Assembly (NCBI GenBank): GCA_947258715.1
Contig: CAMYJH010000003.1
Location: forward strand, 98,735-162,734
Origin: an uncultured Gammaproteobacteria bacterium
GTDB lineage: Bacteria; Pseudomonadota; Gammaproteobacteria; HK1
Direction of reading: 5' to 3'
Length of the DNA: 64,000 bases
Of the stretch, positions 55,368-64,000 are shown one piece after another. Positions within the stretch are counted from its first letter, which is position 1. Each line of letters begins with the position of its first letter. Made by a program: the position numbers and the translations under genes. Under the pieces are notes generated by a model that ran no database searches, was not told the DNA's origin, and saw nothing but the letters and a program-made list of their open reading frames with translations.

Positions 55368-55811
55368 ATGTACAAAAAAATACTCGTCGCCCTGGACGGC
55401 TCTTCCCACAGTCTCAAGGCCACCGAAGCGGCCATCGAGCTGGCGAAGCAGTTCAACGCCGCGCTTAACCTCCTCACCGTGACCCGACCCTACAAAGTTT
55501 CTCCCAAGCTGCGGCAATACCTCGAGGCGGAAAATCTTCTTGGCGAACCCAAGTACGTCATGGACGACATGACCAATGCCATCATTACGGAAGCCAAGGC
55601 CCTCGCCGAGAAGGCGAATCTGAAGAAAGTCAAGGCGGAGGTCCGCGAGGGCAAACCCGCGCGAACGATCGTGGATTACGTCCATAATAACGGTATCGAT
55701 CTCGTCGTTCTGGGCTCCCGGGGCGTCGGCGAAGTCGAAAGCGCGCTGCTTGGCAGCGTGTCGCAGAAAGTCAGTCTGCTTTCCGAATGCGCTGTCATGA
55801 TCATCCGTTGA
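55368..55811 (+). CDS. universal stress protein (single domain)
   Basis: A 147-residue UspA-type protein. It begins MYKKILVALDGSSHS and carries the ATP signature G-x2-G-x9-G-S in GSRGVGEVESALLGS. It lies 45 bases after the ABC ATPase gene on the same strand, so it may be read with the transporter. Unlike the Usp genes in the first half of the window, no FNR-type box precedes it. Confidence 0.9.
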   Translation: MYKKILVALDGSSHSLKATEAAIELAKQFNAALNLLTVTRPYKVSPKLRQYLEAENLLGEPKYVMDDMTNAIITEAKALAEKANLKKVKAEVREGKPARTIVDYVHNNGIDLVVLGSRGVGEVESALLGSVSQKVSLLSECAVMIIR

Positions 55812-55829
55812 TAACGAGGAGAGATTGCG

Positions 55830-56162
55830 ATGAGCTGTGAGGGCACCTGCCAACGCACCCAGTTCAAGATTACCCAAGCCCGCTTCATTCACATCGAGCC
55901 TCGTCCCCGAAGCGGCTCGCCCAGCGATCTCGAGCAGACTCTCCTGGCGCTGGTGCACCAGGAACTGGAAAGCGACAGCGACGACTGCGGCGAAGGTTGC
56001 GAGTGCGTCATCGGAGAACCTGTCAAGGTCGCCTCGCGGACTCAAATCAAGGAGGTGTCCGATGGCACCTACTCGGCCTGGTACGAAGTGACTCTGGACA
56101 AGTACCGCACCTCGGGAGAATGCATGCCTAAGGCCGACCCGAAACCCGAAGGGTCGCGCTGA
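55830..56162 (+). CDS. small hypothetical protein with cysteine pairs
   Basis: A 110-residue protein I do not recognise. Six cysteines: two near the N-terminus (SCEGTC), three in DDCGEGCEC near residues 52-57, and one near residue 98 (GECMP). The cluster suggests metal binding or disulfides, but there is no signal peptide. A GAGGAGA ribosome site precedes the ATG, and it follows the Usp by 18 bases, so the two are likely co-translated. Confidence 0.65.
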   Translation: MSCEGTCQRTQFKITQARFIHIEPRPRSGSPSDLEQTLLALVHQELESDSDDCGEGCECVIGEPVKVASRTQIKEVSDGTYSAWYEVTLDKYRTSGECMPKADPKPEGSR

Positions 56163-56200
56163 ACCGGGTTTGAAGCGAGTCTGACGGCGCGGAAACCAGA

Positions 56201-57493
56201 CTAAACTTCTCTCAGCAGCAGCGCCTCCTCGTAGGGAAAGGTTGAGAGCAGCTCGATGCCGTTCTCGGTAATCAGCACCTGCTGCTCGAGCTTCACCCCC
56301 TCGTCACCGCCGACTTCCCCGATGTAGCTTTCCAAGCAGACGGTCATTCCGGCCTGGTATACGCCGTCGTAGCCTTTTTCGTCGAAGATATCAATGAATA
56401 CGCTCTTGGGATACTCGTCGCACATTCCCACACCGTGGGCGACGCTGGAATAGCGGTTGCCGGCATATCTGGACGGGACCTTCCACGCACGCTGCGAAAA
56501 TTCTCGATAGCTCATACCCGCTTTCAGCACCGACATGTCATGCTCGACCTGCTCTACCGCAAGCCCGTAGAGCTGGCGCTGAGTTTCGCTCGGCCGGCCG
56601 GGGCCACAGAAGTAGGTGCGCGAAACGTCAGCGCAATAACCGAAGGGCCCGATGAGATCGGTATCGAAGCTCATCAGCTCGCCTGCGCGAACCAAACGGT
56701 CGCTGCACTCCTGAAACCACGGGTTGGTGCGCCCGCCGGAGCTCAGCAATCGTGTTTCGATCCATTCACCGCCCATTTCGTTATTAGTGTTGTTGAGAAT
56801 TGCCCAAAGCTGGTTTTCCGTTATCCCTGGCTCCAGCGCAGAACGCATGCGCGCCATACCGGTTTCGCATACGGAGATGGCGATGCTCATGCAGGAGATC
56901 TCATCCTCGGACTTTATCGAGCGCGCGAGTTCCAGCACTTCCTGACCGTCGTGCACCTCGATCCCTTGGCGCTGCAGCGCTTGGTAGCCGAACGGATTGC
57001 AGTGGTCGATGGCGAGTCGCCGATTGCCGCCGCCGTGCCTGGAAACGAGATCCGCGATTTCCACCGCCCATTTGCCCGCCCGCGACTCGCATTCCGGGCC
57101 CGAGGAAAAGTAGAACCAGACCGTGGTGGGCCTTACTTCATCCACGGTCTCCAGCGTGCCGGAAAGGTGCGAGGAGTTGTGAAAGTCGAACAGAACCACA
57201 GGCCCCTCCACCGGAATGAAGCAGTAGCGGGCGGCGTTGTGCAATGTCCAGACCGACATGTTACGGGCGCCGGTGGCGTAACGAATGTTGATGGGATCGA
57301 AAAGCACACAGGCCGAATAGTCCTGTTTAGCCAGCTGCTCCCTGACCCGTTTCAGTCGGTAGGCGCGCATTCGGCGCATGTCCACCGGGGTCTCGGTGTC
57401 GGTAAGGTCTCTGCGCGGAGTATTTCGCGCCACGGAGACGGAAGGCTGCTGCCTCGTCTGCCGCGCTTTAGCTTTGTCGACCCGCTTGTCCAT
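56201..57493 (-). CDS. M24-family protein, DddP-like (candidate DMSP lyase)
   Basis: A 430-residue pita-bread-fold protein of the creatinase/aminopeptidase P superfamily. The usual first metal Asp is replaced by Thr with an Asp on each side (FDTDLIGPFGYCAD), which is the DddP pattern. Candidate residues D277, D279, D289, H353, E388 and E403, plus Y348 and D359, have the same spacing as the metal ligands and catalytic residues I recall for the crystallised DddP (D295, D297, D307, H371, E406, E421; Y366, D377). DddP cleaves dimethylsulfoniopropionate to dimethyl sulfide and acrylate. Start ATG 57493 has GGAGG upstream. A peptidase or other hydrolase role remains possible. Confidence 0.7.
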   Translation of the reverse strand: MDKRVDKAKARQTRQQPSVSVARNTPRRDLTDTETPVDMRRMRAYRLKRVREQLAKQDYSACVLFDPINIRYATGARNMSVWTLHNAARYCFIPVEGPVVLFDFHNSSHLSGTLETVDEVRPTTVWFYFSSGPECESRAGKWAVEIADLVSRHGGGNRRLAIDHCNPFGYQALQRQGIEVHDGQEVLELARSIKSEDEISCMSIAISVCETGMARMRSALEPGITENQLWAILNNTNNEMGGEWIETRLLSSGGRTNPWFQECSDRLVRAGELMSFDTDLIGPFGYCADVSRTYFCGPGRPSETQRQLYGLAVEQVEHDMSVLKAGMSYREFSQRAWKVPSRYAGNRYSSVAHGVGMCDEYPKSVFIDIFDEKGYDGVYQAGMTVCLESYIGEVGGDEGVKLEQQVLITENGIELLSTFPYEEALLLREV

Positions 57494-57696
57494 GGCTTAT
57501 CCTCCGGTGAGCAGAAGTACGCGCGGCCACGGCGAGCCCGGCTGCGTCTTCCTTTTTAGCCAGGCGCCAGATCTTCAGCGCTTGTGCTTCGCACCGTCTA
57601 TCACAAATACGACATCTATGCGCCCAGCCGGCGCGTGGTTGCCGTGAGAAGACAGCAAAAGACCAGCGCTGCGCGCTTGTTCAAAGGAGCACACTA

Positions 57697-58608
57697 ATGA
57701 ACCAATTCCCTAACCGCGACCTCGTTGGCTACGGACCCAAGCCGCCAAACCCCGAGTGGCCGGGCGGGGCCCGGCTGGCGGTTAACTTCGTGCTCAACTA
57801 CGAGGAGGGGGCAGAATACTGCGTGCTCAACGGCGACGAGCACTCGGAAACCGCGCTTTCCGATGTCTCAGGTCTTGAACCGCTTCACGGCACCCGGCAG
57901 CTGAACATCGAGTCATGCTACGAATACGGCAGCCGGGTGGGGATATGGAGAATTTTCGACGCCTTTGACGAGCGCAACGCGCCTCTCACCGTCTATGCCG
58001 TAGGCGCTGCGCTCGCAATGAACCCGGCGGTGGCTGAAGTTATCCGCGCCAACGATTACGACGTAGTGAGTCACGCCTGGCGTTGGATTGACTATCAGTT
58101 CGTCGCAGAGGATTTGGAGCGGGAGCACATCCGTCTTTGCGTTGAAACCATCGAGCGGCTTACCGGTGCCCGGCCGCTAGGCTGGTATACGGGCAGACCC
58201 AGTCTCAATACCCGCCGCCTGGTGGCAGAGGAAGGTGGCTTCCTTTACGACTGTGACGCTTATAACGACGATCTGCCTTACTGGGTGGTGGTAAACGGAA
58301 AACCGCACCTGGTGATCTGCCACAGCCTCGACACCAACGACAGCCGCTTTACCCGCGCCCAGGGCTTTAACTTGGCTGACGACTGGTTCACCTATATGCG
58401 TGACGCTTTCGACTGGCTCTACGCCGAAGGCGTGAAGACGCCCCGGTTTCTAACCGTGGCGCTGCACTGCCGGCTCATTGGCAAGCCATCACGGATGTGG
58501 GCGTTGACGCGGTTTCTGGATCACGTTCTGGGTCACGACGACGTCTGGATCTGTAAGCGCATCGAGGTCGCGCGGCACTGGTATGAGCATCCGTTCCAGG
58601 GCGGATAG
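57697..58608 (+). CDS. puuE: PuuE-type allantoinase / polysaccharide-deacetylase-like hydrolase
   Basis: A 303-residue NodB-fold protein. RDLVGYGPKPPNPEWPGGARLAVNFVLNYEEGAE is the region (residues 7-40) characteristic of PuuE, the metal-independent allantoinase; SHAWRW, GWYTGRPSLNTR and FLTVALHCRLIGKPSR also fit. It would open allantoin to allantoate in ureide breakdown. An AAAGGAG ribosome site precedes the ATG. No uricase or allantoicase gene is nearby, so a related cyclic amide may be the substrate. Confidence 0.85.
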   Translation: MNQFPNRDLVGYGPKPPNPEWPGGARLAVNFVLNYEEGAEYCVLNGDEHSETALSDVSGLEPLHGTRQLNIESCYEYGSRVGIWRIFDAFDERNAPLTVYAVGAALAMNPAVAEVIRANDYDVVSHAWRWIDYQFVAEDLEREHIRLCVETIERLTGARPLGWYTGRPSLNTRRLVAEEGGFLYDCDAYNDDLPYWVVVNGKPHLVICHSLDTNDSRFTRAQGFNLADDWFTYMRDAFDWLYAEGVKTPRFLTVALHCRLIGKPSRMWALTRFLDHVLGHDDVWICKRIEVARHWYEHPFQGG

Positions 58609-58620
58609 GGGAATGTCCTA

Positions 58621-59617
<997 letters not shown>

Positions 59618-59643
59618 GGAGACGGCGGCTATGAGCTGCAGCG

Positions 59644-61071
59644 CTACGTGGCGTACACGCTGCGGGTGAAATGGGCGGCCAGGTCGCCGGCGTCCGGTCC
59701 CGGCGCCCGGGGCGCCCCCAGCGGCGCAAACAGCTGGCGGACTTCGGAAAGAAATGCTTTCAGCGCCGGAGGGGGCCGCCGATCGGTGACGTAAAGCGCC
59801 TGACTTGCTACCGCCGCAAGGATGGCGAGATTGGCGTCTAGACAACGCCCCGATTCCTCCGCCTTGCGCCAGGCAGCAACGACCGGAACAGCGAGGTCGT
59901 TTTGACCGAATCCGCCGCCGTCGCTGCCCGGCAAGAAAGTTCGCTGAGCGGCGTGACGCGCCTGCTCGGCGTAGTCGGCGGCCACGAAGCCCAGACAGCC
60001 GATATAAGCACCACCGGCGCCCATCAAAAAGTCCGGTAACAGCGAGATCTGTCCGTCCATAAGCCGACTCGCCTGCCGGTCGCAGACCAGCGCCAGATCC
60101 GCCCAGGCGGCGGCCAGAGCGTCCAGCGCCGGCGTCGCGGCGGCGGCGTGGAAACCGCCGTTGGAGATCACCCGGCCATGGGGGTGGACGTCATCGGCAG
60201 CCAAGAACAGCGGATTGTCGCTGATTGCGGCGAGCAATGTGGTCGCCACCGCCCGCGCCTGGTCCGCCGCACGCACCGTTTGTCCGAGCACGCGCGGCAG
60301 CGCGCGAAAGCTGACCGGCGCCTGATAGCTGCGCCGCTCGTAGCTACCACCCGCAAGCAGCGTCCGCAATTGGGACAGGACGCTGGCGTCGTATTCGTCT
60401 CCCCACAGATCTTCAAGAACCTCGTCGTAGGCCTCGAGCGGAGCTTTTATAGCGTCCGCCGAGAGCGCGAATACCCGGATGGCGAGTTGCTGCCGCGCCT
60501 CCGCCGCGAGCAAAGCGTCGGCCACCAGAGCGGCAGCGCAGGGTGCGCCGTTTACCAAACACAGGCAATCCTTCTCCTCGAGATCAAAACTTTCGGCCAG
60601 CGGGCCGAAAAGGTGCGCAAGCCCCAAGATTTCTCCGGCGCTGGACGCGCCGTAGGCCGGCACCTGGGGCAGCGGACCACCGCCGAGCATGTCGGCGACA
60701 GCCTGGGCCAGCTGAGGCGAGATCGCGGCGTGACCCTCAACGTAATTCACCAGGCGGGCAAATACGATGCCCCGCACCACGCGTTCGGGTAGCGCTTCCC
60801 CGAAACTGGCCGCGGCCGCGAGGGGCGGGCGCGCGGCGTGGCTGCGACGCTGGTCTGGGTCGAGGCGCTGTTTCGCCATCTGGCCATAACCCGTGGTCAC
60901 CCCATAAACCACCGCGTCGGGTTCCAGTTCCAGCAGGCGCATGAACCTGTGGCGACTGTCCCGCATCACCTCCATCGCCGAAGCGGCGATTCGCACCGGC
61001 TCTCCGGCCCAGCTCACCCGTCGATAGGCCTCGAGGGTAAAGTCGCGCCGGGTTTCAACCACGAGCATCAT
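59644..61071 (-). CDS. aromatic amino acid ammonia-lyase homologue lacking the MIO triad
   Basis: A 475-residue member of the HutH/PAL fold (YGVTTGYGQ, VNYVEGHAAISPQL, AISDNPLF, HGRVISNGGFH). However, at the cofactor site it reads VPAYGASSAGEILGLAHL: right-aligned, the Ala-Ser-Gly that makes MIO is Ser-Ala-Gly, and left-aligned it is Ala-Ser-Ser. The catalytic Tyr of DPYSLR is Val (APVSFR), and the Glu of KEDHVSM is Asn (GQNDLAVP). The loop Tyr is kept. The frame is intact, so this looks like a maintained protein with altered or lost lyase chemistry. Start ATG 61071; 61101 is possible. Confidence 0.82.
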   Translation of the reverse strand: MMLVVETRRDFTLEAYRRVSWAGEPVRIAASAMEVMRDSRHRFMRLLELEPDAVVYGVTTGYGQMAKQRLDPDQRRSHAARPPLAAAASFGEALPERVVRGIVFARLVNYVEGHAAISPQLAQAVADMLGGGPLPQVPAYGASSAGEILGLAHLFGPLAESFDLEEKDCLCLVNGAPCAAALVADALLAAEARQQLAIRVFALSADAIKAPLEAYDEVLEDLWGDEYDASVLSQLRTLLAGGSYERRSYQAPVSFRALPRVLGQTVRAADQARAVATTLLAAISDNPLFLAADDVHPHGRVISNGGFHAAAATPALDALAAAWADLALVCDRQASRLMDGQISLLPDFLMGAGGAYIGCLGFVAADYAEQARHAAQRTFLPGSDGGGFGQNDLAVPVVAAWRKAEESGRCLDANLAILAAVASQALYVTDRRPPPALKAFLSEVRQLFAPLGAPRAPGPDAGDLAAHFTRSVYAT

Positions 61072-61114
61072 CGTTTTCCGGCAAAGGCGGAGATTTCGCA
61101 ATCACGAATGCGGA

Positions 61115-62671
61115 TCAAGCAACGCTTAGAGAAACGCCGCCGCGCCGGGGGTCACCGATACCAATCATCGAGGATCCTTCGCGTATGCAGGAGTGAGCGC
61201 CACCGAAAAACATATTGAGATTGTTCCAGATCTGATGTTGTGGAAACTCTTCCAACACGTCATGCAGTCGACCTGGATCAAATCCACCTTCGAGACTGAG
61301 GAGATCATTCTCGTAATGCACTCGGGGCGAAATAACAGCTTGTTCCAAACCCATATTCCGGTCAACAAGATTCAGCAGCACCTGAAGTATCGCTGTGCGA
61401 ATCCGATTAGATCCGCCGGAACCGGTGGCCACGGTGCGGCCATCACGCTCGATAAGAATGGTCGGCGCCATCATGGAGGTCATTCGGTGCGCGGTCGGCC
61501 ACCGATGGAAACCTTCGGGATTGAGATCTTCTTCGCCGAGCATGTTATTCAACACAATGCCCGTTCCGGGCACCACGTAGCCGGAGCCTTCTCCGTTGGA
61601 AACGGTGAGGGTGGCGACGTTGCCGTCGGCGTCGATCACCGTAATCTGGGTAGTGCCGCGATCGGCGCGAAGCCGTCCCGCGACTTCCCTACGATAACGG
61701 TCAATCAGCGCCGGTTCGAGCATAAGGCCTTCCTCGAGCACGCCCAATTTAGAGTGGGAGCAGGCCTCCACCCGGGCCCGCGCGGTCGCTTCCATGACTC
61801 GGGCGAGACGACGCACGTGGTCCACAGATCCGAACGTGGTAGCGCCGAATTCCAGAACCTCTGCGAGCTTGAGCCCGAAGGCGATGAGAAGTCCACCAGA
61901 CGAAGGCGGCGGATTGGTGAATACCCGGGTGCCGGCGTAGTCCATCGAAAGCGGCGTGCGCCGCTTTGCCGCGTAGGCGGCAAGATCTTCCCGCGTCAGC
62001 TGACCGCCTTCGCGCATGTCGTTATCGATCACGGCAGCGATTTCGCCGCGGTAAAAGAGATCCTCGCCCTCGATGGCAAGCGTTTCCAACACATCGGCCA
62101 GGTCTGATTGCTTAAGCACTTCTCCTTCCCCTACGAGGTCGTCGTGGCGAAGCTTGCTGCCGAATATCGTCCTGGTTTCTTTGGTCGCCATAAAGGTCGG
62201 CTTGATCACCTGGAACAGGTAGGCCTGAAAGGGAGTGACGGTCACGCCTTCCCGGGCGCAGGCGGCCGCCGGGGCCACGATCTCCCTCATCGGCATACGG
62301 CACAGATCCCGGTGCGCCTGGAACAGGCCGCCGATGAACCCGGGCACTGCAACGGTGCCGCGACCGATGTGAAATTCCTGCTGGGCGGTGCCAAAATCGG
62401 CAAGGATGGCGTAGAAGTCGAGCTCGGATTCCGGCCGGCGGTTGGTCGGCGTGTGGGTAAAGAAATCATACAGCCGGGCAGAACCGTCGGCCGGTCGCGC
62501 CAGAAGGAAACCGCCGCCGCCCGGAGACGCCAGCACCGGCTCTGCGGCACAGGCGGCGCACATACCGGCAAGCACGGCGTCGTAAGCGTTGCCTCCCGCT
62601 CGCAGCATGTGCTCGGCGGCTTCCGCAGTGACGGAGTGTCCCGCGGCGATGACTCCTAAATTCCTCCTCAT
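61115..62671 (-). CDS. gamma-glutamyltransferase-family protein
   Basis: A 518-residue Ntn-hydrolase of the GGT family, which is made as a precursor and cleaves itself before a threonine. The likely new N-terminal Thr is in DRGTTQITVIDADGN; downstream ATGSGGSNRIRTAI and GSGYVVPGTGIVLNNML match the small-subunit active site. MLRAGGNAYDA and GGGGFLLARP mark the large subunit. No signal peptide, unlike periplasmic GGT, so it is probably of the YwrD/cytoplasmic type. The start is ATG 62671 (MRRNLGVIAAGH). It is upstream of, and likely in one operon with, the lyase homologue (43-base gap). Confidence 0.87.
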   Translation of the reverse strand: MRRNLGVIAAGHSVTAEAAEHMLRAGGNAYDAVLAGMCAACAAEPVLASPGGGGFLLARPADGSARLYDFFTHTPTNRRPESELDFYAILADFGTAQQEFHIGRGTVAVPGFIGGLFQAHRDLCRMPMREIVAPAAACAREGVTVTPFQAYLFQVIKPTFMATKETRTIFGSKLRHDDLVGEGEVLKQSDLADVLETLAIEGEDLFYRGEIAAVIDNDMREGGQLTREDLAAYAAKRRTPLSMDYAGTRVFTNPPPSSGGLLIAFGLKLAEVLEFGATTFGSVDHVRRLARVMEATARARVEACSHSKLGVLEEGLMLEPALIDRYRREVAGRLRADRGTTQITVIDADGNVATLTVSNGEGSGYVVPGTGIVLNNMLGEEDLNPEGFHRWPTAHRMTSMMAPTILIERDGRTVATGSGGSNRIRTAILQVLLNLVDRNMGLEQAVISPRVHYENDLLSLEGGFDPGRLHDVLEEFPQHQIWNNLNMFFGGAHSCIREGSSMIGIGDPRRGGVSLSVA

Positions 62672-62867
62672 AGCGCGGCGATAAAGCCCGATTTCTGCGC
62701 GCCAAGTCAAGTCGGAATGGATTTCTGTCCGAACAAGGCCGAAATTTCGTTGTTATCTCGGCTTGGTAAGCCTCCAAAGCCCTCAGGCGGACGGAATGAG
62801 TTGAAAGATTTCGCAGGATTGGAGTCGACTCACTTCGCGTCCCGCATCACGCGTCACGCGTTACCGC

Positions 62868-64000
62868 TTATCCAAACACTCCGTGCAGATACCAGTGCCG
62901 CGGCGTGCGCAGATCCTGGAAGATCCAGAATCGCGCGTTGGCGGAGTCGGCGGCGACGTAGTAGTCCCGCGCCGTCGGCGCCTTATCCCACCAGCCGCTT
63001 TCGATGCGCTGCGGACCTTGGCGCAATAGCAGGGGCTGGCGCCAGCAAGGCGCTCCCGCGACGGTTTTCAGAGGCCTTGGCCGGTCCAGCAGCCATAAAG
63101 GCAGCGGAGAAAGAGAGTTAAAAAATGGGCCCTCGCCTCTTTTTTGTTTTAAACCATCCCTTTTCCAGGCGCGCTCGGGGCGATAGTCAGCGTGCACGCT
63201 GAAAGCATGAACGCTCTCCGCCGAAAGCCTTGCCTCAAGCTGCGCAAGCAGCGTCTTCCAGTCCCTACCCGATGCGCTTAGCGGCTCATAGAGGTCCCGG
63301 TTATCCGGCACCAGGGACAGGATGTCGGTGGCGCGAACGCCGAGATAAACCACCGGCTCGGCCAGGCTGATCCGGGACATGCGTGCTTCAAGCAGCCCCA
63401 GTAGCTGCGCCGGATCCCGCGCGGGTGCGACCAGCGAAAGCGTGAGCCGCGTCGCCGGCACGCGCCTGTGCCCCAGGTGTACCTCGAGGTTCTGCACGCC
63501 GCCGGCGCGGGCGCACAAGAAACCGTGGAGCTCGGTGAACAGCAGCTTCGCCGCTGTGAGCAGCGCACCCGCATCGCGGAGCTCGAAAGGTGTGTGAATA
63601 CAACGCTCGAACACCAGCGGTGGAACATAGGAGCGGCGCGGATCGGGACGGCGGCCCAGCGCCCGGTCCAGAAGCTCGACCAGCTGCGGTGAAATGCGGC
63701 GCGCGAGCCCGTCGCGAGGAAGACGGCAACAATCACCGAAGGAACGCACGCCCATACGTCGCAAATCCTCGAGCGCCTGCGGGTCCAGATCCAGGCAGTC
63801 CGCCGGCACGGAGGCGAGGCCCCCGGATAAAAGCGCCGCTGATAGCAGAGGATTATCAATACCGGCGCGGGCCAGCAGCCACGCCGCCAGGGGCGTAGGC
63901 GCAACACCCATGAGAACGCTGTAGCCGAGCGCGCGGACACCTCTTTCGATGCGCGCGCACAGAATATCCAGACCACCAAACAGTTTCAGACTGCCGCCGA
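62868..64000 (-). CDS. imuB: ImuB, Y-family polymerase-like mutagenesis protein (partial)
   Basis: The C-terminal ~377 residues of ImuB; the frame is open through the window end, and the missing N-terminus lies outside. Seen from the right edge: SLKLFGGLDILCARI, GYSVLMGVAPTPLAAWLLAR, LPRDGLARRISPQLVELLDRALG, then the little-finger region and the ImuB-type tail RDYYVAADSANARFWIFQD. ImuB bridges ImuA/RecA, the beta clamp and DnaE2 in SOS-induced mutagenesis. imuA would be expected upstream (outside) and dnaE2 downstream, but dnaE2 is not adjacent here. Confidence 0.88.
   Translation of the reverse strand, partial: GGSLKLFGGLDILCARIERGVRALGYSVLMGVAPTPLAAWLLARAGIDNPLLSAALLSGGLASVPADCLDLDPQALEDLRRMGVRSFGDCCRLPRDGLARRISPQLVELLDRALGRRPDPRRSYVPPLVFERCIHTPFELRDAGALLTAAKLLFTELHGFLCARAGGVQNLEVHLGHRRVPATRLTLSLVAPARDPAQLLGLLEARMSRISLAEPVVYLGVRATDILSLVPDNRDLYEPLSASGRDWKTLLAQLEARLSAESVHAFSVHADYRPERAWKRDGLKQKRGEGPFFNSLSPLPLWLLDRPRPLKTVAGAPCWRQPLLLRQGPQRIESGWWDKAPTARDYYVAADSANARFWIFQDLRTPRHWYLHGVFG

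Overview
The window is GC-rich proteobacterial chromosomal DNA, most likely gammaproteobacterial or a close relative. The grounds are the gene families (cbb3 oxidase, FixL/FixJ, an Fe-S FNR, CobS/CobT, the HutF/HutG branch of histidine breakdown, ImuB) and REP-like palindromes built on TGTAGGAGCG. Genes are tightly packed. I see no rRNA, tRNA, CRISPR array, prophage or insertion sequence.

Bases 1-28000 read as an oxygen-response island. It starts with a Yip1-ccoN-ccoO operon (cbb3 oxidase, cut by the window edge) and korAB (2-oxoacid:ferredoxin oxidoreductase). Next come fixL-fixJ, an orphan receiver protein and an FNR-type regulator with the four cysteines expected for a [4Fe-4S] cluster. 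A perfect 20-base palindrome carrying the FixJ core GTACGTAG lies in front of the fnr gene. Seven FNR-type boxes (TTGAT-N4-ATCAA or near matches) lie in front of the orphan receiver, a universal stress protein (Usp) gene pair, a phosphotransferase-like/P-loop fusion protein, a small Cys-rich protein plus tandem Usp, a CBS-domain protein, a Usp pseudogene, and possibly the oxidase operon. Six of them are close to perfect. In most cases a -10-like hexamer starts about 29 bases from the box centre, as in class II FNR promoters. Together this suggests a layered circuit: FixL/FixJ -> FNR -> Usp/CBS genes. The same stretch carries cobS-cobT, a CHASE2 Ser/Thr kinase with an FHA protein, an amidase and several envelope or hypothetical proteins.

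Bases 28000-37000 hold histidine catabolism, and it is damaged. hutU, hutG and hutH are intact, but hutI and hutF survive only as 3' fragments lying head to head, as if one deletion removed both 5' halves. A nearby diguanylate cyclase gene is also decayed. An SDR, cysQ, a quinone oxidoreductase and a YbaK/ProX-type editing protein lie here too.

Bases 37000-49000 are mixed: a PAS-GGDEF-EAL protein, moaA, a DUF6498-like membrane protein, a sarcosine-oxidase-like flavoprotein, a methyltransferase, an XRE regulator with a PhnD-like protein, a fatty acid desaturase and an MttB-family protein.

Bases 49000-64000 are an uptake and nitrogen/one-carbon catabolic cluster. It contains a Tat-exported family 5 binding protein with two permeases and a fused double ATPase, another Usp, an M24-family protein with the full metal/catalytic residue set of the DMSP lyase DddP, a PuuE-type allantoinase, a frameshifted SDR, an ammonia-lyase homologue that has lost its MIO triad and other catalytic residues, and a gamma-glutamyltransferase. 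The window ends in imuB. All assignments come from reading the sequence; no database search was run.
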